Shown here: piece by piece, positions 13,120 to 22,017 of the stretch | Position numbering within the stretch: the stretch's first letter is position 1 | Layout of the letters: each line of letters opens with the position of its first letter | Assembly (NCBI RefSeq): GCF_030167915.1 | Contig: NZ_JARGNB010000001.1 | Coordinates: forward strand, 1,426,001-1,490,000 | Direction: 5' to 3' | DNA from: Aquabacterium humicola | GTDB lineage: Bacteria > Pseudomonadota > Gammaproteobacteria > Burkholderiales > Burkholderiaceae_C | Length of the DNA: 64,000 nucleotides | Program-made: the position numbers and the translations under genes | Notes under the pieces: model-generated | Seen by the model: the letters and a program-made list of their open reading frames with translations, nothing else | Told to the model about the DNA's origin: nothing | Database searches by the model: none

Positions 13120-14796
13120 TCAGTGTGCCGAGACCGATTGCCCGCGCGCGATCTGCCGGCACAGGATCATCATCGGCAGCAGCCCGACCGCGACGATCGC
13201 CAGCGCCGCGGTCGAGGCCTCGGCGAGGCGCTCGTCGGAGGCCAGCGTGAAGGCCTGCGTGGCGAGGGTGTCGAAGTTGAAGGGCCGCATCACCAGCGTC
13301 GCGGGCAGTTCCTTCATCACGTCGATGAACACCAGCAGCGCGGCCGTCAGCACGCTGCCGCGCAGCAGCGGCAGGTGCACCCGGCGCAGGGTCGCGGCGG
13401 GCCCGTGGCCGAGGCTGCGTGCCGCGTCGTCCATGTGGGGCGTGATCTTCGAGAGGCCGGCATCGATGGTCTGCACCGCGGCGGTCAGGTAGCGCACGAG
13501 GCAGGCGTAGACCAGCGCGGCGATCGTGCCGGTCAGCAGCAGGCCGGCCTCGATGCCGAAGGCGCCGCGCAGCGCCGAGGCGATCAGGTGGTCGAGCCGC
13601 GTCACCGGGATCAGCACGCCGACCGCGATCACCGAGCCGGGCAGCGCATACCCCAGTCCGACGATGCGATGCGACCAGCGCATCGCCGGGCCACGGTGGC
13701 TGCGCGCGGCATAGGCGATCAGGAGCGCCAGCGCGACGGCCAGCAGCGCCGTCGATCCGGACAGCAGCACGCTGTTGCCGGCCAGCGTGGCGAAGCGCGT
13801 GCCGAACTGGGCATCGCCCTCGCGCAGCGCCATGCGCAGCAGCAATCCGGCGGGCAGCAGGAAACCCAGCCCCAGCGGCAGCGCGCAGGCCAGCCAGGCC
13901 AGCACCGCCCTGGCGCCGTGCAAGGGCTGCCGCGGCGTGCCGGTGCGGCGCAGCGTCGTCTCGTGGAAGCGCGAACGGCCGCGCGACAGGCGCTCCAGCA
14001 CCAGCACCGCGACCACGAAGGCCAGCAGCGCCAGCGCCAGCTGCGCCGCGGCGGCGCGGTCGCCGAGCGAGAACCAGGCGCGGTAGATGCCGGTGGTGAA
14101 GGTCTGCACCGCGAAGTACGAGACCGTGCCGTAGTCGGCCAGCGTCTCCATCAGCGCCAGCGCCATGCCGCCGGCGATCGCCGGCCGCGCCAGCGGCAGC
14201 GATACGCGCACGAAGCCCTGCCACGGCGTCAGCCCCATCGATCGCGCGACCTCGACCAGTCCGCCGGCGCGTTCGAGGAACGCGGTGCGCGCGAGCATGT
14301 AGACGTACGGGTACAGCACCAGCGAGAACATCAGCACCGCACCGCCGGTGGAGCGCACGTCGGGGAACCAGTAGTCGGCGCGGCGCCAGCCGAAGGCCTC
14401 GCGCAGCGCCGTCTGCACCGGGCCGACGAACTGCAGCAGGTCGGTGTAGGTGTAGGCCATCACGTAGGCCGGCATCGCCAGCGGCAGCACCAGCGCCCAT
14501 TCGAACTGCGCACGGCCGGGGAAGTCGTGGCGCGTCACCAGCCACGCGGCACCGACGCCGAGCGCCGCGACACCGGTGCCGACGCCGGCACACAGCAGCA
14601 GCGTCGTCAGCACGTAGTCGGGCAGCACGGTGGCCGCCAGGTGCGACCAGGTGTCCGCGGTGCCGGCGGCAAACACGTTCAGCCCGACCGATACCAGCGG
14701 CGCGGCGACCAGCGCCGCCGCCAGCAGCGCGCACAGCTTCAGCCAGGGCAGCGTGAACGGGAAACGGGGCTGCAGCGCGACGGACGGGGACGGCAC
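13120..14796 (-). CDS. fbpB: Ferric iron ABC transporter, fused two-domain permease
   Basis: The 558-residue protein has about twelve hydrophobic segments and two copies of the inner-membrane permease fold. Each copy has an EAA-type loop: EVARSMGLTPWQGFVRVSLP in the first half and DAARSLGHGPAATLRRVHLP in the second, which contact the ATPase. This tandem arrangement is standard for FbpB/SfuB iron permeases. It moves Fe3+ across the inner membrane, powered by FbpC. The gene is inverted relative to both fbpA and fbpC. It converges on fbpA and diverges from fbpC over 62 bp, so the three cannot form the usual single operon. Confidence 0.94.
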   Translation of the reverse strand: MPSPSVALQPRFPFTLPWLKLCALLAAALVAAPLVSVGLNVFAAGTADTWSHLAATVLPDYVLTTLLLCAGVGTGVAALGVGAAWLVTRHDFPGRAQFEWALVLPLAMPAYVMAYTYTDLLQFVGPVQTALREAFGWRRADYWFPDVRSTGGAVLMFSLVLYPYVYMLARTAFLERAGGLVEVARSMGLTPWQGFVRVSLPLARPAIAGGMALALMETLADYGTVSYFAVQTFTTGIYRAWFSLGDRAAAAQLALALLAFVVAVLVLERLSRGRSRFHETTLRRTGTPRQPLHGARAVLAWLACALPLGLGFLLPAGLLLRMALREGDAQFGTRFATLAGNSVLLSGSTALLAVALALLIAYAARSHRGPAMRWSHRIVGLGYALPGSVIAVGVLIPVTRLDHLIASALRGAFGIEAGLLLTGTIAALVYACLVRYLTAAVQTIDAGLSKITPHMDDAARSLGHGPAATLRRVHLPLLRGSVLTAALLVFIDVMKELPATLVMRPFNFDTLATQAFTLASDERLAEASTAALAIVAVGLLPMMILCRQIARGQSVSAH

Positions 14797-14858
14797 CGCG
14801 GCAGTGTATCGGCGCGACGTGCGCGCGCCGCGTGCGGCTGCGCCGCAGGAGGCCTTCT

Positions 14859-15974
14859 ATGATGCGAGACATGTCCGCCGCGCCCGCCTGGCTCGTCGTC
14901 GACCGGATCAGTGTGGGCTACGGCCGGCGCGCGGTCGTCGAGGCGCTGTCGCTCACCCTGCCCGCCGGCACCATCGGCTGCCTGCTCGGGCCCTCGGGTT
15001 GCGGCAAGACCACCGTGCTGCGCGCGATCGCCGGCTTCGAGCCGCTGCTGGCCGGCGGCATCGAGCTCGGCGGCGAGCTGGTCGCTAGCGCGCAATTGCA
15101 GCGGCCACCGGAATCGCGGCGCGTCGGCATGGTGTTCCAGGACCATGCGCTGTTCCCGCACCTGACGGTGCTGGACAACGTGCGCTTCGGCCTGCAGCAC
15201 CATCCGGATGCCGCAGAGCGCGCGCTGCGCATGCTGGAGACGGTGGGCCTGGCGCATGCCGCGCGGCGCTTCCCGCACGAGCTGTCGGGCGGGCAGCAGC
15301 AGCGCGTCGCGCTGGCGCGCGCGCTGGCGCCGGAGCCCCGGCTGCTGCTGCTGGACGAGCCCTTCGCCAACCTCGACATCGAGCTGCGCGAACGCCTCGG
15401 GCTGGAACTGCGCCAGCTGCTGAAGTCCGCCGGCATCACCGCGCTGATGGTCACGCACGACCAGCACGAGGCTTTCGCGATCGCCGATGACATCGGCGTG
15501 ATGAGCGAGGGCCGCATCCAGCAGTGGGACTCGGCCTACAACCTCTACCACCGGCCGGCCAACCGCTTCGTCGCCGACTTCGTCGGCCAGGGCGCGTTCC
15601 TGCCCGGCGTGGTGGCCGACGAGCAGCGCCTGCAGATGGAGTTCGGGCTGATCCACAGCCCGCAGCCGGTGCGCTGCACCGAGCACGGCGACCTCTGCCC
15701 GGCCGGCTGCGCGGTCGACGTGCTGCTGCGCCCGGACGACGTGGTGCACGATGACGCGAGCCCGGTCACCGCGCAGGTGCTGGCCAAGGCCTTCCGCGGC
15801 GCCGAGTTCCTCTACACGCTGCGCCTGGACAGCGGCGCCACCGTGCTGTCGCTGGTGCCCTCGCACCACAACCACGCGATCGGCGAGCGCATTGGCATCC
15901 GGCTGGAGCTCGACCACGTGGTGGCGTTCCGGCGCGAAGGCGCGCCGGTGGCCGTCGCCGACGTCTGCGCTTGA
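14859..15974 (+). CDS. fbpC: Ferric iron ABC transporter, ATPase
   Basis: The 371-residue nucleotide-binding subunit has Walker A GPSGCGKTT, Q-loop MVFQDHALFPHL, signature LSGGQQQR, Walker B LLLLDEPF and the switch His in MVTHDQHEA. A C-terminal TOBE-like regulatory domain follows (about 245-371). It powers the FbpB permease. The start at 14859 follows AGGAGG at 14847-14852 with good spacing; a second ATG is immediately adjacent. It is divergent from fbpB. Its stop lies only 4 bp from the convergent prsT stop. A related small-solute ATPase (putrescine or sulphate type) is less likely given fbpA and fbpB. Confidence 0.93.
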   Translation: MMRDMSAAPAWLVVDRISVGYGRRAVVEALSLTLPAGTIGCLLGPSGCGKTTVLRAIAGFEPLLAGGIELGGELVASAQLQRPPESRRVGMVFQDHALFPHLTVLDNVRFGLQHHPDAAERALRMLETVGLAHAARRFPHELSGGQQQRVALARALAPEPRLLLLDEPFANLDIELRERLGLELRQLLKSAGITALMVTHDQHEAFAIADDIGVMSEGRIQQWDSAYNLYHRPANRFVADFVGQGAFLPGVVADEQRLQMEFGLIHSPQPVRCTEHGDLCPAGCAVDVLLRPDDVVHDDASPVTAQVLAKAFRGAEFLYTLRLDSGATVLSLVPSHHNHAIGERIGIRLELDHVVAFRREGAPVAVADVCA

Positions 15975-15978
15975 TCGG

Positions 15979-18780
15979 TCAACCGCCCTCGATCTTCTTG
16001 ACGAGCTGGGCCACGTCCGCGTGGCCCGGGAAATCCTTGCCCAGCTTCACCAGCGGCTCGAGCTCGGCGCGCGCCTGCTTCTTGTCGCCGGCCTCGAAGT
16101 AGATCTTCGCCAGGTTCAGGCGGAAGCCGTGCACCTGCGGCGCCGCCGCGACCACCTGCTTCTGCAGCTCGATCGCGCGCGGGAACTGGCGCTCGGCCGA
16201 CAGCACCATCGCCAGCGTGTCCATCATCGCCGGCTGGTTAGGCGCCGCGGCGACGGCCCGCTCGGCCAGCTCCAGCGCGCCGGGCTTCTTCTGGCGCATG
16301 CGCAGCCAGGCGACGTTGTTGAGCGCGATCGGGTTGTCGGGCTGGGCCTTCAACACTTCCTGGTAGCGCGACTCGGCCAACGGCAGGTCGTTCAGCGCCA
16401 GCGCCGCGTCGCCCAGGTAGAGACGGAAGGCGGCGTCGTTGGGATGGTCCTTCAGCCAGCTGTCGGCAAAACGCTGGGCGTCGGGCAGGCGCTGACCACC
16501 AAGGTAAGCGGCATGCAGCCGGGTCGCCGCGGTCGCGCCGTCCGGCTTGGCGACCGCATTGCGGAAGGCGGCGATCGCCTGGTCCCAGCGCTTCTGCGAC
16601 GCCTCGATCTCGCCTTCTGCCAGGTGGCCGACGCTCTCGTCCGGGCGGCGCTTCTGCAGCTGGCGCGCCACCTCGACCGCCTTCTGCGGCTGCTTCTGGC
16701 GCAGCATGACCGCGATCAGCATGCGATGGGCAGGCACCGAGTCGGCGTCCTTCTCGATCGCCTTGCGGATCGATCGTTCGGCGCCATCGAAGTCACTCGC
16801 GGTGATCAGCGTCGAGGCCAACCCGAGGTGGCCCAGCGACGAGTCGGGACGCAGCGAGACGATCTTCGCGAAGCTGCTCTTCGCCTGCTCGCGATCGCCG
16901 GCCGCCAGCTGCGCGCGGCCGAGGCGATCGAGCACCTCGATGTTGTTCGGCAGCGCGGCCGCGGCGGCCTGCGCCGCGGCCAGCGCGCCCTTGGCATCCT
17001 GCGCGCGCGTCAGGAAGTCGATCTGCGCCATGCGCGCCTGGACATCGCCCGGGTTCGCACGCACGGCATCGGCGAACAGCTTGCCCACGTCGGCGCTGCC
17101 GACGCCGCTGCGCTGCTTCAGCTCGGCCAGCGCCAGCAAGGCCTGCACGTTCTTCGGATCGAGCTTCAGCACCGCCTCGAAGCGCTGCTGCGCCGCCGCC
17201 GGCTGCTTGTCCTGCAGGTCGAGCGCGGCCAGGCCGGCCACCGCCGGCAGGTACTTCGCATCGCGCGACAGCGCGAGCTCGAAGGCCTTGCGCGCTGCCG
17301 CGAAGTCCTTCTTCATGGCCAGCACGCGGCCGCGCAGCACCGCGGGCACCGGGCTGTCCGCCTGCTTGCGTTCGAGCAGGTCGATGGCCTTCAGCGCGTT
17401 GTCGTACTCGCGGCGCTGGATGCGCGCGCTGATCAGCGCCATGTCGACCGCGCGGCCTTCGTCGGCGGCGGCCAGCTTCTGCAGCTCGCTGAACGCGGCG
17501 TCGGCATTGCCGCGCCCGAGCTGCGACAGCGCGACAGCGGCATTCAGGCGCTTGTCGTCGGGCTTGATCTGGGCCGCCTTCACGAACATCTGCTCGGCCG
17601 CCTTCGCGTCGCCTTCGAGCAGATGCGCCTGCGCGGCCAGTGCGAGCACTTCGGCGGTCGGCTGGCGATCCAGCAACGGCTTCAGCGTCGACAGGGCCTT
17701 GGCCGGCTGGCGCGAACGCAGGTAGACCTCGGCCAGCAGGCGCCGCGCATCGACGGCGCCCGGCGCATGCTGCACGGCCCGGGCGAGCAGGGTCTCGGCC
17801 TGCGGCAAGGTGCCCTGCTGCATCTCGACCGCACCGGCGAGCTGCAGCACGCGCACGCTGTCCGGCGCCAGACGCAGCAGCACCTGCAGCTGTTCCTGCG
17901 CCTTCTTGAAGTCCTTGTTCGCGTACGCGAGCTGGGCCTCCATGTAGCGCGTGTGCGGGTGCGTGGGCCGGATCTTGCGAAGTTCCTCGAGCTGCTTGGC
18001 GGCACCGTCGTTGTCACGGTCGGCCAGCAGCAGCGAGAACACCGCGCCGTGGACCTCGACGAGGTCGTTGCGCACCGCCAGCGCCTTGCGGTACATCGCC
18101 AGCGCCCCGGCGCGATCACCCTTGCCGTGCAGCAGCAGGTCGGCCTTGAACTGCAGCGCGTCGGTGTTCTCCGGCGCGCGGGCGAGCAGGCGATCGATGG
18201 CCGCCATCGCGCCATCCAGGTCGCCGGCCACCGCCTTGAGCTTGGCGTCCATCACCACGGCGGGCGCGTAGTCCGCCGAGATGCCCAGCGCCTTGTCGAC
18301 CGTCGCGCGCGCCTCGTCGTTGGCACCGAGCGTCGCGTGCGCCCGCGCCAGCACCACCTGCAGCTCGATGTCGGCCAGCGGGTCCTTCAGGTCGGTCTGG
18401 CCGTACTCGTCGATCACCTTGCGCGGCTGGCCCATCGCCAGCAGCGCCCGCGCCCGCGCGGGGGCGACCGCGGACTCCGGATGGCGGTAGTCGAGGGCGC
18501 GCCGGAACTCGATCTCGGCGCTGACCGGGTCACCGCTCTCGATCAGCGCCTGGCCCAGCAGGAAGCGTGCTTCGGCCGACTGCGGGTTCTTCTCCAGCAG
18601 GTTCTTCAGCTGGATGGTCGCCGCCTTCGCGTCGCGCTTGTCCAAGTAGGCCTTGGCGGAGCTCATCAGCTCCGCTTCGCTCTTGCCGCCGCAGCCCGCG
18701 GCGAGCACCGCCGCCAGCGCCAGCGCCGCCCAGCCGGCGCGCCGCAGGCCGCGCGAGGCGGCCCGTCGTTGCTCTCTCAT
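15979..18780 (-). CDS. prsT: PEP-CTERM system TPR-repeat lipoprotein PrsT
   Basis: The 933-residue lipoprotein has a lipobox LAAGC with Cys30, then many tandem tetratricopeptide repeats covering almost the whole chain, for example YLDKRDAKAATIQLKNLLEK and repeats ending in LDPKNVQALLALAELK. Length, lipobox and repeat layout match the PrsT family (TIGR02917) of exosortase/PEP-CTERM exopolysaccharide systems. In those systems PrsT is thought to act in polysaccharide assembly or export at the envelope; its biochemistry is not established. It normally lies in a prs/eps locus. Here it stands between fbpC and a peptidase gene with no exosortase nearby, although this window does hold separate polysaccharide genes around 48-64 kb. 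Confidence 0.9.
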   Translation of the reverse strand: MREQRRAASRGLRRAGWAALALAAVLAAGCGGKSEAELMSSAKAYLDKRDAKAATIQLKNLLEKNPQSAEARFLLGQALIESGDPVSAEIEFRRALDYRHPESAVAPARARALLAMGQPRKVIDEYGQTDLKDPLADIELQVVLARAHATLGANDEARATVDKALGISADYAPAVVMDAKLKAVAGDLDGAMAAIDRLLARAPENTDALQFKADLLLHGKGDRAGALAMYRKALAVRNDLVEVHGAVFSLLLADRDNDGAAKQLEELRKIRPTHPHTRYMEAQLAYANKDFKKAQEQLQVLLRLAPDSVRVLQLAGAVEMQQGTLPQAETLLARAVQHAPGAVDARRLLAEVYLRSRQPAKALSTLKPLLDRQPTAEVLALAAQAHLLEGDAKAAEQMFVKAAQIKPDDKRLNAAVALSQLGRGNADAAFSELQKLAAADEGRAVDMALISARIQRREYDNALKAIDLLERKQADSPVPAVLRGRVLAMKKDFAAARKAFELALSRDAKYLPAVAGLAALDLQDKQPAAAQQRFEAVLKLDPKNVQALLALAELKQRSGVGSADVGKLFADAVRANPGDVQARMAQIDFLTRAQDAKGALAAAQAAAAALPNNIEVLDRLGRAQLAAGDREQAKSSFAKIVSLRPDSSLGHLGLASTLITASDFDGAERSIRKAIEKDADSVPAHRMLIAVMLRQKQPQKAVEVARQLQKRRPDESVGHLAEGEIEASQKRWDQAIAAFRNAVAKPDGATAATRLHAAYLGGQRLPDAQRFADSWLKDHPNDAAFRLYLGDAALALNDLPLAESRYQEVLKAQPDNPIALNNVAWLRMRQKKPGALELAERAVAAAPNQPAMMDTLAMVLSAERQFPRAIELQKQVVAAAPQVHGFRLNLAKIYFEAGDKKQARAELEPLVKLGKDFPGHADVAQLVKKIEGG

Positions 18781-18828
18781 CCCGTTCCTCCTGCTGCCGC
18801 TGCCGCGGCGTCCTTCCCGACCGACCGC

Positions 18829-19872
18829 TCAGCGCAGGCGCGCGCCGAAACCGAGCGCCCGCACCGCGCCCTCGCCGAGCGCCGCGCCGAACCGCTTGGC
18901 CAGCCGCTCGGCCACGTTCTCTCGAGGGGTGTAGTCGATCACTTCTTCCGCCTTGACCACATCGCGCGCGACCGAATCGAGCGTGCCGAACCGGTCCGCG
19001 AGGCCGAGCCTGACCGCTTCCTCGCCGTTCCAGAACAGGCCGGAGAAGGTGTCGGGCGCCTCCTTCAGGCGGCTGCCGCGACCGTCCTTCACGACGGCGA
19101 TGAACTGGCGGTGGATCTGGTCGATCATCGCCTGCGCGTAAGCCTTGTGGCGCTCGTTCTGCGGCGAAAACGGGTCGAGCATGCCTTTGTTCTCGCCCGC
19201 GGTCAGCAGGCGGCGTTCGATGCCCAGCTTCTCCATCGCGCCGGCGAAGCCGAAGCCGTCCATCAGCACGCCGATCGAGCCGACGAGGCTGGCCTTGTCG
19301 ACGAAGATCTCGTCGGCGGCCACCGCGATGTAGTAGGCGCCGGACGCGCACATCTCCTCGACGACTGCGTAGACCTTCTTCTGGTGCTTGGCCTTCAGGC
19401 GCCGGATCTCGTCGTTGACGATGCCGGCCTGCACCGGGCTGCCGCCGGGGCTGTTGATGCGCACGACGACCGCCTGCGCGCCGCTGTCCTCGAAGGCCTG
19501 CTTCAGCGCGCCGACCAGCAGTTCGGCATTGGCCTCGGTGTCCGGCGCGATCTCGCCGCGCACGTCGACCAGGGCGGTGTGCGGGCCGTTCGGCGCGCTC
19601 GGGTGGGTGCGCTGCACGAACAGCATCCACAGCACCACCGCCACGAGCAGCAGCCACGAGAGGCGGAAGAAGCCGCGCCAGCGGCGCTCGGTGCGGCGTT
19701 CATGCAGCAGTTCGCGCGCGAGGCGCTCGATCGCCTGCTCGACGCCGGCCGACACGGCGGCGACCGGGGGCGCGGCGGTGACGGGCGGGGCGGCCGACGC
19801 GGCCGGTGGAGGCGAAGGGGGAACGGCCGGCGGCGGGGCGTCGGGAAGAGAGTCGTCGTGCGGGGAGCTCAT
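18829..19872 (-). CDS. sppA: Signal peptide peptidase SppA-type (S49 family) protease
   Basis: The 347-residue membrane protease has a Pro/Ala-rich cytoplasmic N-terminus, one transmembrane helix at about 68-87, and an S49 peptidase domain. The nucleophile is Ser178 in EMCASGAYY and the general base is probably Lys230 in AGENKGMLDPFSP. VVRINSPGGSP and SLVGSIGVLMDGF are further family motifs. It is the short 36-kDa type rather than the 67-kDa E. coli form. It degrades cleaved signal peptides or membrane segments. The start at 19872 overlaps the upstream Rieske gene stop as ATGA, which suggests coupling. Confidence 0.94.
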   Translation of the reverse strand: MSSPHDDSLPDAPPPAVPPSPPPAASAAPPVTAAPPVAAVSAGVEQAIERLARELLHERRTERRWRGFFRLSWLLLVAVVLWMLFVQRTHPSAPNGPHTALVDVRGEIAPDTEANAELLVGALKQAFEDSGAQAVVVRINSPGGSPVQAGIVNDEIRRLKAKHQKKVYAVVEEMCASGAYYIAVAADEIFVDKASLVGSIGVLMDGFGFAGAMEKLGIERRLLTAGENKGMLDPFSPQNERHKAYAQAMIDQIHRQFIAVVKDGRGSRLKEAPDTFSGLFWNGEEAVRLGLADRFGTLDSVARDVVKAEEVIDYTPRENVAERLAKRFGAALGEGAVRALGFGARLR

Positions 19873-20348
19873 GGTCTGCCGTCGGGGCCGGGATCGGCCT
19901 GGGGGAGGAATGGGCCGGAATGGGCCGCGGGCTCGTCGAAGACGACGGGCCGGATGTCGCGGGAAGGATACCAATACACCCGGCCACCGGCCTCCTGCAC
20001 TTCGAGGGGCAGCAGCCGGCCCCGGCCACAGGGTCCGGCCACGCAATGGCCGCCCAGCGGCTCGTAGCTGGCGCCGTGGATCGAGCAGACGATCCAGCGC
20101 TTGTCCATGTCGAGGAACTCGCCCGGCTGCCAGTCCATCTCGACCGGCACGTGCGCGCAGCGGTTGATGTAGGCGACCACCCGGCCCTCGTAGCGCAGCG
20201 CGAAGGCGCGTGCCGGCTGACCCCACAGCAGGACGTCGAACAGCAGCGCGCGTCCCCGCTCGGCGAGCTCGGCGCCCGCGCACAGCGGCTGCGCATCGCT
20301 GCGCGCGCCCGGGTCGGCGGGACCTCGCGGCGGCGGCGCTTCAGGCAT
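19869..20348 (-). CDS. Rieske [2Fe-2S] domain protein
   Basis: The 159-residue protein has a single Rieske fold with ligand motifs CAH (in NRCAHVPVEMDW) and CSIHG (in WIVCSIHGASYEP), followed by CVAGPCGRGRLLPL. This matches the small ferredoxin-like Rieske proteins found beside gph and sppA in many Burkholderiales. The electron partner is unknown. The start ATG at 20348 overlaps the end of the gph-like gene by 8 bp, and the stop overlaps sppA by 4 bp. The three genes are thus likely co-transcribed and co-translated. Confidence 0.88.
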   Translation of the reverse strand: MPEAPPPRGPADPGARSDAQPLCAGAELAERGRALLFDVLLWGQPARAFALRYEGRVVAYINRCAHVPVEMDWQPGEFLDMDKRWIVCSIHGASYEPLGGHCVAGPCGRGRLLPLEVQEAGGRVYWYPSRDIRPVVFDEPAAHSGPFLPQADPGPDGRP

Positions 20349-21006
20349 GGTCGGCCAGCCAGGCCTGCAGCTCGGACGTCGAGTGCGCGACGAACAGCGG
20401 CTCGAACTCGGCGAAGGCGGCATGGTCGTGCGCGCCGAAGCTGACGCCGACCGACGCCGTGCCGGCATTGCGCGCCAGCTGCAGGTCGTGCGTGGTATCG
20501 CCGATCATCAGCGTGCGCCCGGCATCGACGCCGAACTCGCGCATCAGCTGCTGCAGCATCAGCGGGCTGGGCTTGCTGGCGGTCTCGTCGGCGGTGCGGC
20601 TGCCGTCGAAGAGGCCGCCCAGCTGCGCCGTCTGCAAGGCCTCGTCGAGCCCGCGCCGGCTCTTTCCCGTGGCCACCGCGAGCCAGTGGTTGCGCGCCTT
20701 CAGCGCCTGCAGCATCTGCAGCGTGCCGGGGAACAGCACCAGCTCATGCTGGCGCGCGAAGTAGTGGTGGCGATAGCGCCGGCCGAGCTCGGGGTAGCGG
20801 TCCGGCGACAGACCGGGCACCGCATGCTGCAGCGCGTCCTGCAGGCCGAGGCCGATGACGTAGGCGGCGTCCTGGTCGCTCGGCGGGTTGATGCCGATGT
20901 CGCGGCAGGCAGCCTGGATGCAGCGCACGATCAGCGCGGTGGAATCGAACAGCGTGCCGTCCCAGTCGAAGGCGATCAGGTCGAAGCGGCGGGGTCGAAG
21001 GCTCAT
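20341..21006 (-). CDS. gph: HAD-superfamily hydrolase, phosphoglycolate phosphatase-like
   Basis: The 221-residue protein has HAD motif I FDWDGTLFDS with the Asp nucleophile, motif II in LAVATGKSRRGLDEAL, Lys motif III in ETASKPSPLM, and motif IV MIGDTTHDLQLA. A helical cap domain lies between motifs I and II. The family removes phosphate from 2-phosphoglycolate or similar small phosphates. Exact specificity cannot be read from sequence. In this position, directly after rluC on the same strand (9 bp gap), it is often annotated as Gph. Confidence 0.9.
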   Translation of the reverse strand: MSLRPRRFDLIAFDWDGTLFDSTALIVRCIQAACRDIGINPPSDQDAAYVIGLGLQDALQHAVPGLSPDRYPELGRRYRHHYFARQHELVLFPGTLQMLQALKARNHWLAVATGKSRRGLDEALQTAQLGGLFDGSRTADETASKPSPLMLQQLMREFGVDAGRTLMIGDTTHDLQLARNAGTASVGVSFGAHDHAAFAEFEPLFVAHSTSELQAWLADHA

Positions 21007-21015
21007 CGGGAGGAA

Positions 21016-22002
21016 TCAGTGCGGGGCGCTGAGCGACCCGATCAGTTTGACGCATTCGGGCGGCAGCGGTGCCAGCAGCTCGATGCGCGCGCCCGTCGCC
21101 GGGTGATCGAAGGCCAGCCGCTTCGCATGCAGGAACATGCGGCCGAAGCGCGCGCCGGCCAACGCCTCCCCGCGCGCGAACTGCTTGTTGAGCTCGAAGT
21201 CGCCGTACTTGTCGTCGCCGACGATCGGGTGTCCGGCATGCGCCAGGTGCACGCGGATCTGGTGCGTGCGGCCAGTCTTGATCGTCACGTCGAGCAGCGT
21301 GTAGTGCTCGAAGTGCTGCGCGATGCGCACCAGCGAGATCGAGCGGCGGCCGTCCTCGTGGTCGGCGTCCACCGCGCGCACGTGGCGCTCGCCGGCGGCG
21401 TCCAGCGTCTTGTGCAGCGCGACATCGATCACCTTCAGCGTCGCCGGCCAGTGGCCGATCACCAGCGCCGAATAGGTCTTGTCGGTCTCGCGGATGCGGA
21501 ACTGCTGCTGCAGCGTGGTGAGCGCGCTGCGCTTCTTGGCCAGCAGCAGGATGCCCGACGTCTCCTTGTCGAGCCGGTGCACGAGCTCGAGGAACTTCGC
21601 CTGCGGCCGCGCCCGCCGCAACTGCTCGATGACGCCGAAGCTGACGCCGGAGCCGCCGTGCACCGCGGTGCCGGCCGGCTTGTCGATCGCCAGCAGGTGC
21701 TCGTCCTCGAACAGCACGGGGAATTCGCGCGGCGGCGCAGGTCGGGCGTCCGCGGCAGGTTCGGCCACGCGCACGGGCGGCACGCGCACCTCGTCGCCGA
21801 TCGCCAGCCGGGTGTCGGCCGCGGCCCGGCCCTTGTTGACGCGCACCTCGCCCGAGCGGATCACGCGGTAGACGTGCGTCTTCGGCACCCCCTTGAGCAG
21901 ACGGATCAGGAAGTTGTCCAGCCGCTGGCCTTCACCGGCTTCGTCGACCACCACGCGGCGCACCGTCGCGACCGCACCACCCGCATGACCGTCGGGTGAC
22001 AC
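21016..22002 (-). CDS. rluC: 23S rRNA pseudouridine synthase RluC
   Basis: The product has an S4 RNA-binding domain near the N-terminus (GQRLDNFLIRLLKGVPKTHV, then SGEVRVNKGR). The RluA-type catalytic domain has the active Asp in LELVHRLDKETSGIL and the motif RTHQIRVHLAHAGHPIVGDD. RluC modifies U955, U2504 and U2580 in E. coli 23S rRNA. The start is uncertain because no ATG with a ribosome site is visible. GTG at 22002 (328 residues) and GTG at 22029 are both possible, with the reading frame open further upstream. It is divergent from rne, as in E. coli. Confidence 0.9.
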   Translation of the reverse strand: MSPDGHAGGAVATVRRVVVDEAGEGQRLDNFLIRLLKGVPKTHVYRVIRSGEVRVNKGRAAADTRLAIGDEVRVPPVRVAEPAADARPAPPREFPVLFEDEHLLAIDKPAGTAVHGGSGVSFGVIEQLRRARPQAKFLELVHRLDKETSGILLLAKKRSALTTLQQQFRIRETDKTYSALVIGHWPATLKVIDVALHKTLDAAGERHVRAVDADHEDGRRSISLVRIAQHFEHYTLLDVTIKTGRTHQIRVHLAHAGHPIVGDDKYGDFELNKQFARGEALAGARFGRMFLHAKRLAFDHPATGARIELLAPLPPECVKLIGSLSAPH

Positions 22003-22011
22003 TTTGCTGCT

Positions 22012-22017
22012 TATAAT
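22012..22017 (+). promoter_or_regulatory. rne: Probable -10 element for rne
   Basis: A perfect TATAAT hexamer, preceded by TG four bases earlier, lies in the rluC-rne intergenic region pointing toward rne. No good -35 is visible at 16-18 bp. The hexamer is nearly palindromic (TTATAA), so it could also serve rluC on the other strand. A start near 22024 would give rne a leader of about 585 nt. Confidence 0.5.

Noticed and set aside
15751-20067. A 1438-codon open frame on the plus strand opposite prsT and sppA
   Set aside because: It is the stop-free complement of strongly biased GC-rich codons. Its translation is low-complexity Arg/Leu/Val/His sequence without domains, while the minus strand encodes recognisable PrsT and SppA.
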